Assembly: GCF_001305965.1 (NCBI RefSeq)
Contig: NZ_JXQC01000003.1
Span: 1,116,001-1,180,000, forward strand
From: Erythrobacter sp. SG61-1L
GTDB taxonomy: Bacteria; Pseudomonadota; Alphaproteobacteria; Sphingomonadales; Sphingomonadaceae
Length of the DNA stretch: 64,000 nt
Direction: 5' to 3'
The stretch's first letter is position 1, and each line of letters begins with the position of its first letter. Both the position numbers and the translations under genes were made by a program. This document shows, piece by piece, positions 36,866-46,984 of the stretch. The notes under the pieces were generated by a model, which saw only the letters and a list, made by a program, of their open reading frames with translations, ran no database searches and was not told the DNA's origin.

Positions 36866-37077
36866 TTCCTGCACTCTATCGGGCTTCCCATCCGCCTCCC
36901 CGGCGAGGACTCCAGATGAACTGCTATGGGGTCCCAATGGGGCATCAGAAGCCAACAATTAGCTGCTACAGACCGCAATGGTCTGAAACTTGTTGCAAAC
37001 GTTTAGGCCGCGCGATTGCGTTGCCCGCGCAACCGATTGCAACGAATTACCAAGCTTTACCAAGACCTTAAGGCCAG
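36866..37077. other. Right end of island, non-coding
   Basis: Contains a 6-bp hairpin CAGACC-GCAAT-GGTCTG (36969-36985) that could end the cargo operon, the arm repeat (listed separately), and a tandem TTACCAAG near 37047-37064. Confidence 0.5.
36928..36949 (+). repeat. Right sub-terminal (arm-type) repeat of the island
   Basis: GGGGTCC (36928) and GGGGCAT (36939) are 11 bp apart, the same phasing as at the left end. The 16-mer CCAATGGGGCATCAGA (36934-36949) is identical to 24844-24859 and in the same orientation. Confidence 0.65.
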
Positions 37078-37122
37078 CTCTTAATCAGCGGGTCCTAGGT
37101 TCGAGCCCTAGTGCGTCCACCA
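37078..37122 (+). repeat. attR (45-bp direct repeat of tRNA-Lys 3' end)
   Basis: Identical to 24748-24792. Upstream sequence cannot form a D-arm or acceptor stem, so this is an att remnant and not a tRNA gene. Confidence 0.93.
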
Positions 37123-37274
37123 AACCCTTCCCTACCAGATACCGGCCTTTCTGACCAATACATCGGTCTGCGCGTCTGCGAATACGGCCAATCCCATAGG
37201 GCCAGCCTCAGCAAATCCTAATGCTGGCGAATTATTGCCCATCCTTGATCCTCGTGGGACAAGGAGACAGGACA

Positions 37275-37895
37275 ATGAAGAAATTGGCAGGCGTCTTTGC
37301 CTGTATCGCTGGTACGATGGTGGCAATGCCCACCCATGCCGAGGAAACCCGCAAGAGCGTTGAGGTATTTGCAGGCCCGGTCATCGGCTACGATGCGGTG
37401 CGACTGGATGATACTGTTATCGCGGTCGATGATGACGGCGTGATGTACGGCTTCGTGGGCGGTGTCGACTATCAGTTCAACAACTCCTTCTTCGGCGGAA
37501 TCGAAGCGGAATATGCTGATTCCGACACAGGAGACTCGGTGACTGACGTACTGGTCGCAGGAGACAAGTTCAGCCTGCTGGCCGACCGGCAGATCTATGT
37601 CGGCGCGCGTATCGGCATGCGCCTCGACGATAATTCCAAGGTCTATCTGAAGGGCGGCTATGTCAGCTCCAAGATCAAGGCCACGTATGATGACGGCATC
37701 GATCCGGTTTCCGACAGCGTCGATGTCAGCGGCTTCCTGCTGGGCGCCGGGGTTGATTTCCGCGTCACAGGCAACTTCATGTTGCGCGGGGAATATCGCT
37801 ATTCAGAATTCAACAACATCAACGTCGCGGGTTACAATACCGGCATCGACGCAACCCGGCATCAGGTGGTGGGCGGGGTTCTCTACGGCTTCTGA
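37275..37895 (+). CDS. Outer-membrane beta-barrel protein (OmpA/Opa-like porin family)
   Basis: 206 aa with a signal peptide (LAGVFACIAGTMVAMPTHA). The rest is a small barrel with alternating strands: VEVFAGPVIGYD, FFGGIEAEYADSD, IYVGARIGMRL, KVYLKGGYVSS, FMLRGEYRYSEF, and a terminal HQVVGGVLYGF ending in Phe, the outer-membrane insertion signal. ATG 37275 follows a strong AAGGAG. It is the first host gene after the island; the tRNA-proximal context suggests it was tRNA-Lys's original neighbour. Confidence 0.85.
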   Translation: MKKLAGVFACIAGTMVAMPTHAEETRKSVEVFAGPVIGYDAVRLDDTVIAVDDDGVMYGFVGGVDYQFNNSFFGGIEAEYADSDTGDSVTDVLVAGDKFSLLADRQIYVGARIGMRLDDNSKVYLKGGYVSSKIKATYDDGIDPVSDSVDVSGFLLGAGVDFRVTGNFMLRGEYRYSEFNNINVAGYNTGIDATRHQVVGGVLYGF

Positions 37896-37904
37896 TCAAT
37901 TGCA

Positions 37905-37933
37905 CTGGCGGGTGTGCATCAGACACCCGCCAG
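37905..37933. terminator. Hairpin terminator, possibly bidirectional
   Basis: An 11-bp perfect stem CTGGCGGGTGT / ACACCCGCCAG lies between the convergent beta-barrel gene and the 37981 gene. There is no long U-tract. Confidence 0.65.
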
Positions 37934-37980
37934 CCTATCCAAGGGAAATACAGGGCGGCGCCCCTTGATGGCTCAGCGGA

Positions 37981-38748
37981 TTATTCCCCGCCCTCGCCCT
38001 GTGTCCCATCGAGCTGCTGGTACTCCATGGCGATGCTGGGATCGCAATCGTATGGATAGACGTACTGATCCGGATAGCGCTTCCACTGGATGATCCGGGC
38101 ACCGTTGTTATCGAGCACGTCCGGATCCTCGAACCATTGGATCGCCAGCAGCGTTCCGTCAGCCAGCTTGCGATAACGTTCGACCATGTGGATGTTCTCC
38201 GAATGGTCGAGGCCGTTATTCGTGATGGTCGAAGGCGCAATATGCGTTGTATCGATCACCAAATCGTCACCTTCCCAATGGCCAAGGGAATGCCCCATCT
38301 TGGAATGCGGGGCGTCGGCCGGCGGATGGCTGCGGCCATCCATGAAGACGATCCGAACCTGATCGAAATATTCGTATTTGAATACGATCATCGCGTCGGA
38401 CTGATATATCTCGAAGGGGAACGGCCCCTGAATCGAATAGACGACCGATGGAGCCAGGCAAACACGAGACAGTTTCATCTCGTCGGTCGGCTTCCACGCC
38501 TCCGCCTTTGCCAGCGCATCGGGCTTAAGCTTCAACCCGCCATATTCGTTCTCGGGAAACTCGACGACGCCCGTATCCTCGATCACGACCGTATTGGGTG
38601 GCAACTGCCCAACCATCGCCTGCGCATCGGCAGGCGGTTTGCCAAAATCGAGGTTCCAGAATCCGCTGAAATCCGGATGGCTCTCCGCCTGCACCGGGGA
38701 TGCAAAGATTGCGGCAAGAGGAAGCAATGCAGAAGTAACACGGCGCAT
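37981..38748 (-). CDS. Hypothetical secreted protein paired with DUF6152
   Basis: 255 aa with a signal peptide (SALLPLAAIFASPVQA). The mature part starts SHPDFSGFWNLDFGKPP, a 'DFSGxW' opening shared by a family of exported proteins of unknown function that I recall beside DUF6152 genes. It also contains LGHWEGDDLVIDTTHI and a beta-rich core. The start overlaps the DUF6152 stop (TGATG), indicating coupling. Confidence 0.75.
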   Translation of the reverse strand: MRRVTSALLPLAAIFASPVQAESHPDFSGFWNLDFGKPPADAQAMVGQLPPNTVVIEDTGVVEFPENEYGGLKLKPDALAKAEAWKPTDEMKLSRVCLAPSVVYSIQGPFPFEIYQSDAMIVFKYEYFDQVRIVFMDGRSHPPADAPHSKMGHSLGHWEGDDLVIDTTHIAPSTITNNGLDHSENIHMVERYRKLADGTLLAIQWFEDPDVLDNNGARIIQWKRYPDQYVYPYDCDPSIAMEYQQLDGTQGEGGE

Positions 38749-39143
38749 CAGCTGTCACCCTGGCCGAAAGGAGCCGTGCCGATCAGCTTCCCGCTGGCAT
38801 TAAACGCCTGCTTCAGCCGGAGATAGGGCTTACCATCGCGCGACACCCACCCTTCGATCGAGATCGTTTCGCCCGGCTTGATGACGTCCCGGCTCCACCC
38901 CCGGCGAACAAGCACTACAGGCGCGTTGGTTTCAGCGCGCCAATGCACCACTTTCCCATCCGCTCCCTTCACGTCCAGCGCGATGGTTCCGTGCGGATTG
39001 GTAAAGCGGAACTCCGTCACTGTGCCTTTGATGGTAATAATCTTGGCCGGATCGAAAAAAGCCGCGAAGGAATGATGCGCCTGCACCCCTGCGGGCACCA
39101 GCGCGGCCAGCATGGCGACAACCATGGTCCGGAATTTCAGCAT
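38748..39143 (-). CDS. DUF6152 family exported protein
   Basis: 131 aa. A signal peptide ends ...VPAGVQA, followed by the diagnostic HHSFAAFFD and the small OB-like beta-barrel pattern (KIITIKGTVTEFRFTNPHG, ISIEGWVSRDG). ATG 39143 is preferred: GGGGGAG lies 9 nt upstream; a TTG three codons earlier is possible. Function unknown; it is consistently linked to the 'DFSGxW' protein downstream. Confidence 0.8.
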   Translation of the reverse strand: MLKFRTMVVAMLAALVPAGVQAHHSFAAFFDPAKIITIKGTVTEFRFTNPHGTIALDVKGADGKVVHWRAETNAPVVLVRRGWSRDVIKPGETISIEGWVSRDGKPYLRLKQAFNASGKLIGTAPFGQGDS

Positions 39144-39168
39144 CGCAATCAACTCCCCCTTTGCGCCC

Positions 39169-39672
39169 TTATATGTGTTGGTCGGGCGCTTCGGTGATGT
39201 CGATATACCTTCCGTCGTAATATGTCAGCGGCTTAGCGTTTTCGCGGTGCCGGGCCGAAATCAGCTCTCCGATGAAGATCGTGTGCGTGCCGAACGTATG
39301 GCGATGTGCCAGCTTGCAGACCAGGCTGGACTGCGCAGAGGCAAGCACCGGAACGCCATGTTCTTCGGTCCAGTCGCCCACGTTGAAGCGTTCTTCACCG
39401 ATGCCGACCTGCATAAAGCTTTCCGCCACGTCGCGATTGCCGACGCCCAGCACATTGACGCAGAACCTGTCGGCAAAGCCGAGCGGCTCGTGCAGCGTGG
39501 ATGCGCGGTTGATGCAGACCAGCAGTGAGGGCGGATCGAAACTTAGCGAACTTACCGCAGTGGCGATAATGCCGAACTTTTCGCCGCCATGCCCGGTCGT
39601 CACGGCATAGACGGTCGCCGCGACGTGGCGCATCGCGTTGCGAAAGGCACCTAGAATCTCGTCCTGACCCAT
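39169..39672 (-). CDS. Flavin reductase domain protein (FMN-binding split barrel)
   Basis: 167 aa of the HpaC/RutF-like flavin reductase family: ...FRNAMRHVAATVYAVTTG, GIIATAVSSLSFDPPSLLVCI, NVLG and HTIFIGELISA. It likely supplies reduced FMN or FAD to an oxygenase from NAD(P)H. It is divergent from the riboflavin-biosynthesis genes and 25 nt upstream of DUF6152. Confidence 0.9.
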   Translation of the reverse strand: MGQDEILGAFRNAMRHVAATVYAVTTGHGGEKFGIIATAVSSLSFDPPSLLVCINRASTLHEPLGFADRFCVNVLGVGNRDVAESFMQVGIGEERFNVGDWTEEHGVPVLASAQSSLVCKLAHRHTFGTHTIFIGELISARHRENAKPLTYYDGRYIDITEAPDQHI

Positions 39673-39755
39673 GAAATCTCCATCAAGTGCGGACGGTCAT
39701 GCTTCCTAATGCCGCCAAGGGCAATCGCCAACAAAATGTGAAAGGCTCAACTTGC

Positions 39756-39775
39756 AATCACATTATGATGTGATT
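39756..39775. promoter_or_regulatory. Palindromic operator-like site before ribB
   Basis: AATCACAT-TATG-ATGTGATT is a perfect 8-bp dyad with a 4-bp centre, ending 2 nt before the GTG 39778 and 11 nt before ATG 39787. No FMN riboswitch is visible upstream. The ribB product itself carries an N-terminal helix-turn-helix. Confidence 0.65.
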
Positions 39776-39777
39776 AC

Positions 39778-41097
39778 GTGGCCTGCATGAGCAACCAGAC
39801 CATCACTCGCGTCCGCGAGATCGTTAGCGAAGGGCGCATGTCACGCGCTGGCCTCGCCCGCGCAGCCGGGCTTCACGCCAATACATTGCGCGACTGCACC
39901 GATCCCGGCTGGAACCCCACGGCCGATACGCTCGCCAAGCTGGAACGCTTCCTCAACGCCAATGACGACGCACCCGTGCTCGTGCCGATCGAACAGATCA
40001 TCGAAGAGGCCCGCAATGGCCGCATGTACATTCTGGTTGATGACGAGGACCGGGAAAACGAGGGCGATTTGATCGTTCCCGGCCAGATGGCCACTCCGGA
40101 TGCAATCAACTTCATGGCCACCTATGGCCGTGGCCTGATCTGCCTTGCCCTGACCAAGGCACGCGTGGACCAGCTCGGCCTCGAGCTGATGAGCCGCAAC
40201 AACCGCACCCGACACGAGACAGCATTTACGACCTCTATCGAGGCGCGCGTGGGCGTAACCACCGGCATCAGTGCGGGCGACCGCGCACGGACCGTCTCCG
40301 TCGCTATCGACGCATCCAAGGGGCAGGAGGACATCGTCACACCCGGCCATGTCTTTCCTCTGGTGGCCAAGGATGGCGGCGTGCTGGTCCGCGCGGGCCA
40401 CACCGAGGCCTCGGTCGACATTTCCCGCCTGGCTGGCCTCAACCCCTCGGGCGTGATCTGCGAGATCATGAATGAAGACGGCACCATGGCGCGGATGGAT
40501 GACCTGATCCGCTTCGCCCGGCTCCACAATCTCAAGATGGGCACGATCCGCGATCTGATTGCCTATCGCCGCAAGCATGACCATCTGGTGGAGAAAACCG
40601 CCGAAACGCGCTTCACCAGCCTGTGGGGCGGTGAATGGCGTGCGGTCAGCTACTATAACAAGGCCACGAAGGCGGAAACCATGGCGCTGGTGAAGGGCAA
40701 TATCGACCCTGCCCGCCCTACCCTCGTACGAATGCACGCCCTGTCCATCTTCGACGATGTCTTTGCTGACCGATGCGGCAGACACGGCCTGCTGGAAGGT
40801 GCGATGAAAGCCATCGGCGAAGACGGAGCTGGCGTGGTCGTGCTCATCAACCGCCCCACCCCTGACTTTGCGAGTCGCGCGATCCGAACCCGCGAGACAC
40901 CGCCCAGCCAGCGCGACAGCAGCGACGAAATGGCGCAGGAACAGCGCGACTATGGCGTGGGCGCGCAGATCCTGGCCGAACTTGGCGTGCGCGACATGAT
41001 CCTGCTCACCAACACCCAACATTCCCTCGTCGGGCTGGAAGGATACGACCTTTCCATCGTCGGCGAGCGTCCCATTGAAATCGAAGGAGCCGCCTGA
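39778..41097 (+). CDS. ribB: HTH-RibB-RibA(degenerate) riboflavin biosynthesis fusion
   Basis: 439 aa from GTG 39778 (436 from ATG 39787). Residues ~1-65 read as a Cro/XRE-like helix-turn-helix ([20 protein letters not shown], then [14 protein letters not shown]). A full RibB domain follows, making 3,4-dihydroxy-2-butanone 4-phosphate from ribulose 5-phosphate: [47 protein letters not shown]. The C-terminal RibA-like part lacks two of the three zinc Cys ([20 protein letters not shown]) and the usual QEGRG loop, so GTP cyclohydrolase II activity is unlikely and ribA should be elsewhere. The stop overlaps ribH by 1 nt. Confidence 0.9.
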   Translation: MACMSNQTITRVREIVSEGRMSRAGLARAAGLHANTLRDCTDPGWNPTADTLAKLERFLNANDDAPVLVPIEQIIEEARNGRMYILVDDEDRENEGDLIVPGQMATPDAINFMATYGRGLICLALTKARVDQLGLELMSRNNRTRHETAFTTSIEARVGVTTGISAGDRARTVSVAIDASKGQEDIVTPGHVFPLVAKDGGVLVRAGHTEASVDISRLAGLNPSGVICEIMNEDGTMARMDDLIRFARLHNLKMGTIRDLIAYRRKHDHLVEKTAETRFTSLWGGEWRAVSYYNKATKAETMALVKGNIDPARPTLVRMHALSIFDDVFADRCGRHGLLEGAMKAIGEDGAGVVVLINRPTPDFASRAIRTRETPPSQRDSSDEMAQEQRDYGVGAQILAELGVRDMILLTNTQHSLVGLEGYDLSIVGERPIEIEGAA

Positions 41098-41516
41098 TGG
41101 CCAATTTCCTCATCGTCGAAGCCCGCTTCTACGATCACCTGAACGATATGCTGGTGGCAGGCGCCCGCGCCGCGCTGGAGCAAGCGGGCCACCGGGTTGA
41201 AGTGCTCACCGTACCCGGCGCGCTGGAAGTGCCCGGCGCCATCGCCCTTGCCAGCGAAAGCGGCCGGTATGACGGCTATGTCGGCATCGGCGTGGTGATC
41301 CGCGGCGAAACCTATCATTTCGAAATCGTCGCAGGAGAAAGTGCGCGTGGGATCATGGCGCTGACCATGGACGGACTTGCGATCGGCAACGGTATCCTTA
41401 CCGTGGAGAACGAAGCGCAGGCTCTGGTCCGTGCCGATCCCGCCCAGAAGGACAAGGGCGGCGAAGCGGCGAAGGCAGCCATGGCCCTGCTGGCGATCAG
41501 GGAGAAATATGCATGA
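41097..41516 (+). CDS. ribH: 6,7-dimethyl-8-ribityllumazine synthase
   Basis: 139 aa. Penultimate riboflavin step, condensing the RibB product with the pyrimidine intermediate. Signatures: [52 protein letters not shown] (with the catalytic His) and [13 protein letters not shown]. It overlaps ribB upstream and the aldo/keto reductase downstream (ATGA). Confidence 0.95.
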   Translation: MANFLIVEARFYDHLNDMLVAGARAALEQAGHRVEVLTVPGALEVPGAIALASESGRYDGYVGIGVVIRGETYHFEIVAGESARGIMALTMDGLAIGNGILTVENEAQALVRADPAQKDKGGEAAKAAMALLAIREKYA

Positions 41517-42439
41517 CCTCACATCCTGCAATCGGCGGCATCCGCCTGTGTCTGGGCGGAAACGTCTTCGGCTGGACCGCCGATGAGGATGCGAGCTTCG
41601 CAGTGCTCGACAAGTTCTATGCCGCAGGCGGACGCATGGTCGATACGGCGCAAGGCTATTCCGACTGGGCGCCCGGCCATGTCGGCGGCGAAAGCGAGGC
41701 TGTGATCGGCAAGTGGCTGGAAGCGCGCGGCGTGCGCTCCGACATGCTGATCGCCACCAAGACAGGCATGCATTGCGAACCGGGCGACCTTGCCCCGGAA
41801 AAGGTGGCTGCCGAACTGGAAAAGTCGCTGGAACGCCTGCGCAGCGATTATGTCGATCTCTATTACGCCCATCGCGACGATGCGACCGTGCCGCTGGACG
41901 AAGTGGCCGCCGGCTTCGATGCGCTGGTGAAAGCCGGCAAGGCGCGTGAACTGGGCGCGTCCAACTTCACGGCCGACCGCATGATTGCCGCAATCGAAAC
42001 CGCCGAGGCCGCAGGGCAGACTGCCTACAGCGTGCTGCAGAACGAATATAACCTCGTCCGGCGCAGCGATTACGAAGGGCCTGTGCAGAATCTCTGCGTG
42101 GCGCGCGGGATTGCCGCCCTGCCCTATTTCGGCCTCGCCTCCGGCTTCCTGACCGGCAAGTACCGCTCGCGCGACGATTTCGCCCAGTCGGCCCGCGGAT
42201 ATGGGATGGACCGGTTCTTCGAACAGGGCCAGCCGATCCTTGCCGTGATGGACGGGATTGCGGCTGAAACCGGCGCAAGCCATGCAGCCATCGCCCTCGC
42301 CTGGATCAATGCCCAGCCCGGCATTGCCGCGCCCATCGCCAGTGCCCGCACGCCTGAACAACTCGACGCGCTGCTGGAAGCGGTCACGCTGGAACTCAGC
42401 GCAGAACAGGTCGCCAAGCTTACTGCGGCAGGCGCATAA
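41513..42439 (+). CDS. Aldo/keto reductase
   Basis: 308-aa NADPH-dependent TIM-barrel reductase of the YajO/YghZ-like group. The tetrad is readable: D and Y in [12 protein letters not shown] in IATKTGMH, H in DLYYAHRDD. The cofactor end [10 protein letters not shown] and ...[11 protein letters not shown] also fit. The four-nt overlap with ribH suggests co-translation; the substrate is unknown. Confidence 0.9.
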   Translation: MTSHPAIGGIRLCLGGNVFGWTADEDASFAVLDKFYAAGGRMVDTAQGYSDWAPGHVGGESEAVIGKWLEARGVRSDMLIATKTGMHCEPGDLAPEKVAAELEKSLERLRSDYVDLYYAHRDDATVPLDEVAAGFDALVKAGKARELGASNFTADRMIAAIETAEAAGQTAYSVLQNEYNLVRRSDYEGPVQNLCVARGIAALPYFGLASGFLTGKYRSRDDFAQSARGYGMDRFFEQGQPILAVMDGIAAETGASHAAIALAWINAQPGIAAPIASARTPEQLDALLEAVTLELSAEQVAKLTAAGA

Positions 42440-42447
42440 TCGCCACT

Positions 42448-42486
42448 GGTTCACGCGGGCGAGTAGCTCACTCACCCGCGTGAACC
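42448..42486 (+). terminator. Terminator of the ribB-ribH-AKR operon
   Basis: 12-bp perfect arms GGTTCACGCGGG (42448-42459) and CCCGCGTGAACC (42475-42486) start 8 nt after the stop. Confidence 0.65.
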
Positions 42487-42669
42487 GCACTCCATCAGGC
42501 TCGCAAATAGGCAGCCCCTTCCGGCAATTCAGCCTCGCGCTTGCGAGTCGCGCGTGGGCCGTGCGATTTGACGAAATCCAAATTGCTGAATTCAGGCTCC
42601 GAATGACCAGCCATCGACTATTCAGCAAATCAGGCGCATTTCTCTAAGTATAAATACGGGAGAAATGCC

Positions 42670-43281
42670 ATGATACGCTTTGCTTCAATGGTATTCGGTT
42701 CGGCCCTTGCACTGGCAACCGCCACTCCAGCCCTCGCCGCCTCGGATTATCTTCTGGTGATCGACGGCGTCGACGGAGAAAGCTCCAGCGCGGCCCCGCT
42801 CGAAAGCTGGTCTTTCGGGCAGAGCAATCCCTCAAGCACGATGGCCAGCGGCAGAACAGTGGCTCCGCGCGATGCCCAGTCCGGCATGGCCACAGGCAAG
42901 CTGCGGGAATCGCCGACGAGGGCGAGCACTGGCGTTGCCTTAGCTGGCGGTGGGGATTGCGACGATACCGACTGCAAGGGCCGCCCGGACAGGGTTGCCG
43001 ACGTGGATGGCGACGGTGCGCTGGATTTCGCCCAAGCCACGCGGCTCGATCAGATCGGCCCGCTCACACTGACCTTGTCCGCCACATCCGATGCGGCGCG
43101 CATGCTGTGCGGCAAGACCGGCCATCTGCGCAGCGGGCACATCGTCAAATCCGACGGGACGATCTACGATCTCAGCAACTTCGCCTTCGGCGCCTGCACC
43201 ACGCAGGGCAGCTTCGTGAGGCTCGCTGCCGGCGATGGGAAGATCAAGCACAAGACGGGGCACGTCACTCTCATCAAGTGA
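42670..43281 (+). CDS. Secreted Hcp-like protein with a calcium-binding-like loop
   Basis: 203 aa with a Sec signal peptide (SMVFGSALALATATPALAA). The mature start SDYLLVIDGVDGESS then ESWSFGQSN resembles the first two strands of type VI tube protein Hcp. A middle loop ADVDGDGALDF fits an EF-hand/dockerin calcium site (D-x-D-x-D). Two Cys pairs may form disulfides. No type VI genes are nearby, and a cleavable signal peptide is incompatible with a cytoplasmic Hcp, so this is probably an exported Hcp-fold relative. GGGAGA supports ATG 42670. Confidence 0.6.
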   Translation: MIRFASMVFGSALALATATPALAASDYLLVIDGVDGESSSAAPLESWSFGQSNPSSTMASGRTVAPRDAQSGMATGKLRESPTRASTGVALAGGGDCDDTDCKGRPDRVADVDGDGALDFAQATRLDQIGPLTLTLSATSDAARMLCGKTGHLRSGHIVKSDGTIYDLSNFAFGACTTQGSFVRLAAGDGKIKHKTGHVTLIK

Positions 43282-43314
43282 TGCACCCCGTCCGTTATTG
43301 GCGGATTTGAGGAC

Positions 43315-45387
43315 TTACCAGACCCGCACGCGCTCTTCCGGCGTGAGATAGAGCTTGTCGCCCGGTTTCACGTCGAAGGCCGTGTACCAGGCATCCAGAT
43401 TGCGCACGGTCAGAGCGCGATACATGCCCGGTGCATGGCCATCCGTCGCGATGCGCTGGCGCAGGGCGGCATCGCGCATCTTGGTGGCCCAAGCCTGCGC
43501 ATAGGCGATGAAGAAGCGTTGATCGCCAGTGAAGCCGTCGATCACCGGCGCTTCCTTGCCACCCAGCGACGCACGATAGGCATCATAGGCGGCAGCAAGA
43601 CCGGCCACGTCAGCAATGTTTTCGCCAAGGGTCAGCTTGCCGTTCACATGCAAGCCGGGGAACGGCTCGTATCCGTCAAACTGGGCGGCCAGCTTCATCC
43701 CTGCATCTTCGAACTTCTTGCGGTCCGCATCGGTCCACCAATTGCGCAGCGCGCCGGTGGAATCGAATTCCGCGCCATTGTTGTCGAAGCTGTGGCTGAT
43801 CTCGTGGCCGATCACCGCACCGATCGCGCCGTAATTATAGGCGGGATCTGCCTTGGGATCGAAGAAGGGGCGCTGCAGGATCGCCGCAGGGAAATTGAGT
43901 GCGTTCTGCACCGGCAGGTTCACCGCGTTCACCGTCTGCGGCGTCATCCACCATTCGCCCTTGTCCATCGGCTTGCCGATCTTGGCCAGCTGGTGGGCAT
44001 ATTCAGCCTTCTGCGCGGCCTGCACATCGGCATAGGGGCTGGCAGCCGCGATTTTCACCTTCGAGAAATCACGCCAGTTTTCAGGATAGCCGACGCCGAC
44101 CTGAATGGTCTCCACCTTCTTCAGCGCTTCCGCCTTGGTAGCAGGATCGAGCCAGTCGATCGCCTGCACCCGCACGCCGAAGGCCTGCTTGATATTGCCC
44201 ACGATCCCTTCGATCTGAGCCTTGGCAGAGGCCGGGAAATATTTGGTCACGTAGAGCTGGCCCAGATCATCCCCCAGCAGATCGCTCACTACCGCCAGCG
44301 CCCGCTTGTCGCGGCTGCGCTGCTCGGGCGTGCCGGAAAGGGTCGTGCCGTAGAAGCCGAAGCGCAGCTGGTCGAACTTCGCAGGCAGCACGTCCGCACT
44401 GGTGCTGATCTGGTGGAAGGCCAGCCAGTCTTTCCAGGCATCCAGCGGCTCGCTGGCGACCAGCTTTGAAAGTCCGGTGATCGCGCCGGGGTGATAGGCG
44501 GCGAATTTGCCCTGTTTGCCCAGTTGCGCTGCATCCAGCAGCGCCGCCCAGTCGATCCCCGGAGCGTTCTTTTCCAGATTGGCGCGGGTCCACAAAGTGG
44601 CGGATTTGGTGAAGTTCTCACTCTCGTCCCGCGTGGCGTGAGCCTTGGCGATCTTCATTTCGAGATCGAACACTCTGGCCGCCTTGACCTTGGCATCCTT
44701 GTCGCCCGCGGCTGCGAACATATCCTCGATATATTTGCGATAGGCACCGCGCAACTTGGCCATCTCGGGATCGGAGGAGAGGTAATATTCCCGCTCCGGC
44801 AGTCCCAGCCCGCCTTGCAGGATATAGGGAACCACTTCCCCACCGGAGAGCGCCTGCGTCACGAAGATGCCGAACAGGTTCTCGGTATTGAAATCGGTCG
44901 CGTTGAGCGGATCGACATCGGCCCGCAACTGGCTGCCGATGACGGCGGATAGCGCCTTCTTGTCGGAGATCGCCGCAAAGCGGTCCAGATCGGGCTTGAT
45001 CGGGTTCAGCCCAGCCTTCTCGATGGCCGCCGTGTCCATGTAGGATTTATAGAGATTGCGGATACGCCCTTCGGCCGCGTCATCCGCGGCATCGGAAGCG
45101 GCGATATCCTTGATCAGCGCACCGAGCTGCTTTTCCGTCTCGTTAAAGGCGATCACGAAACCGCCTATATTGGAACGGTCGGCCGGAATTTCCGTGGCCT
45201 TGTTCCAGGCGCCATTCGCAAAGGCATAGAAATCGTCCCCCGGCTTGACCGAGGTATCCATCCAGCTCTTTTCGATGCCCAGTTCGGTGCCGCTCGCGAC
45301 CGTCTCGGTGCCCGTGGAGCACGCCACAGGCCCCGCAACGATTGCGGCGGTGCCCAGCAGCAATGCGGCGATCAGGCTCTTTGTCAT
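43315..45387 (-). CDS. M13 family (neprilysin-like) metallopeptidase
   Basis: 690 aa exported zinc endopeptidase. The N-terminal signal (SLIAALLLGTAAIVAGPVAC) has a possible, imperfect lipobox. The catalytic domain shows VNLPVQNALNFPAAI, GAVIGHEISHSFDNNG with the HExxH zinc motif, GENIADVAGLAAA with the third ligand Glu, and a C-terminal ...WYTAFDVKPGDKLYL. Periplasmic or outer-membrane peptide degradation is expected. Confidence 0.95.
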   Translation of the reverse strand: MTKSLIAALLLGTAAIVAGPVACSTGTETVASGTELGIEKSWMDTSVKPGDDFYAFANGAWNKATEIPADRSNIGGFVIAFNETEKQLGALIKDIAASDAADDAAEGRIRNLYKSYMDTAAIEKAGLNPIKPDLDRFAAISDKKALSAVIGSQLRADVDPLNATDFNTENLFGIFVTQALSGGEVVPYILQGGLGLPEREYYLSSDPEMAKLRGAYRKYIEDMFAAAGDKDAKVKAARVFDLEMKIAKAHATRDESENFTKSATLWTRANLEKNAPGIDWAALLDAAQLGKQGKFAAYHPGAITGLSKLVASEPLDAWKDWLAFHQISTSADVLPAKFDQLRFGFYGTTLSGTPEQRSRDKRALAVVSDLLGDDLGQLYVTKYFPASAKAQIEGIVGNIKQAFGVRVQAIDWLDPATKAEALKKVETIQVGVGYPENWRDFSKVKIAAASPYADVQAAQKAEYAHQLAKIGKPMDKGEWWMTPQTVNAVNLPVQNALNFPAAILQRPFFDPKADPAYNYGAIGAVIGHEISHSFDNNGAEFDSTGALRNWWTDADRKKFEDAGMKLAAQFDGYEPFPGLHVNGKLTLGENIADVAGLAAAYDAYRASLGGKEAPVIDGFTGDQRFFIAYAQAWATKMRDAALRQRIATDGHAPGMYRALTVRNLDAWYTAFDVKPGDKLYLTPEERVRVW

Positions 45388-45474
45388 GTCAGTCCCTTCG
45401 TCCGGCAGCGCGCACGATCCCTTGCGGCGCGCAGCATGGTTTCATGCGCAACCTGATAGGACGAAGTTTGACCG

Positions 45475-45504
45475 AAAAATATCCCGCTCGTCGAGAGCGG
45501 GATA
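45475..45504 (-). terminator. Rho-independent terminator of eno
   Basis: Reading the minus strand: TATCCCGCTC-TCGAC-GAGCGGGATA, a 10-bp perfect stem (45480-45504), then TTTTT. It lies 26 nt after the eno stop. Confidence 0.88.
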
Positions 45505-45530
45505 CGGTTAGTCGAACGAAATCGCGTGGG

Positions 45531-46823
<1,293 letters not shown>

Positions 46824-46984
46824 TTAAGGCTCCGACTGCTATGACGCGGTGCAATAATGGAAATGCGGGCCTCCTAGTCAGTGCGACATTGGCAAGCAAG
46901 CCACGTTTCCTATCTAAGAAGAGGCAGCATTTCGTTGCTTCGATAACATAGCCACAATCCCGAAGGGTGAAAGGACGCAATCCG

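Noticed and set aside
37078-37122. Possible second tRNA-Lys
   Set aside because: Only the 3' 45 nt are present; no 5' acceptor strand or D-arm. It is attR.
39673-39777. FMN riboswitch upstream of ribB
   Set aside because: The ~100-bp region lacks the conserved six-stem RFN pattern; only the 20-bp dyad is present.
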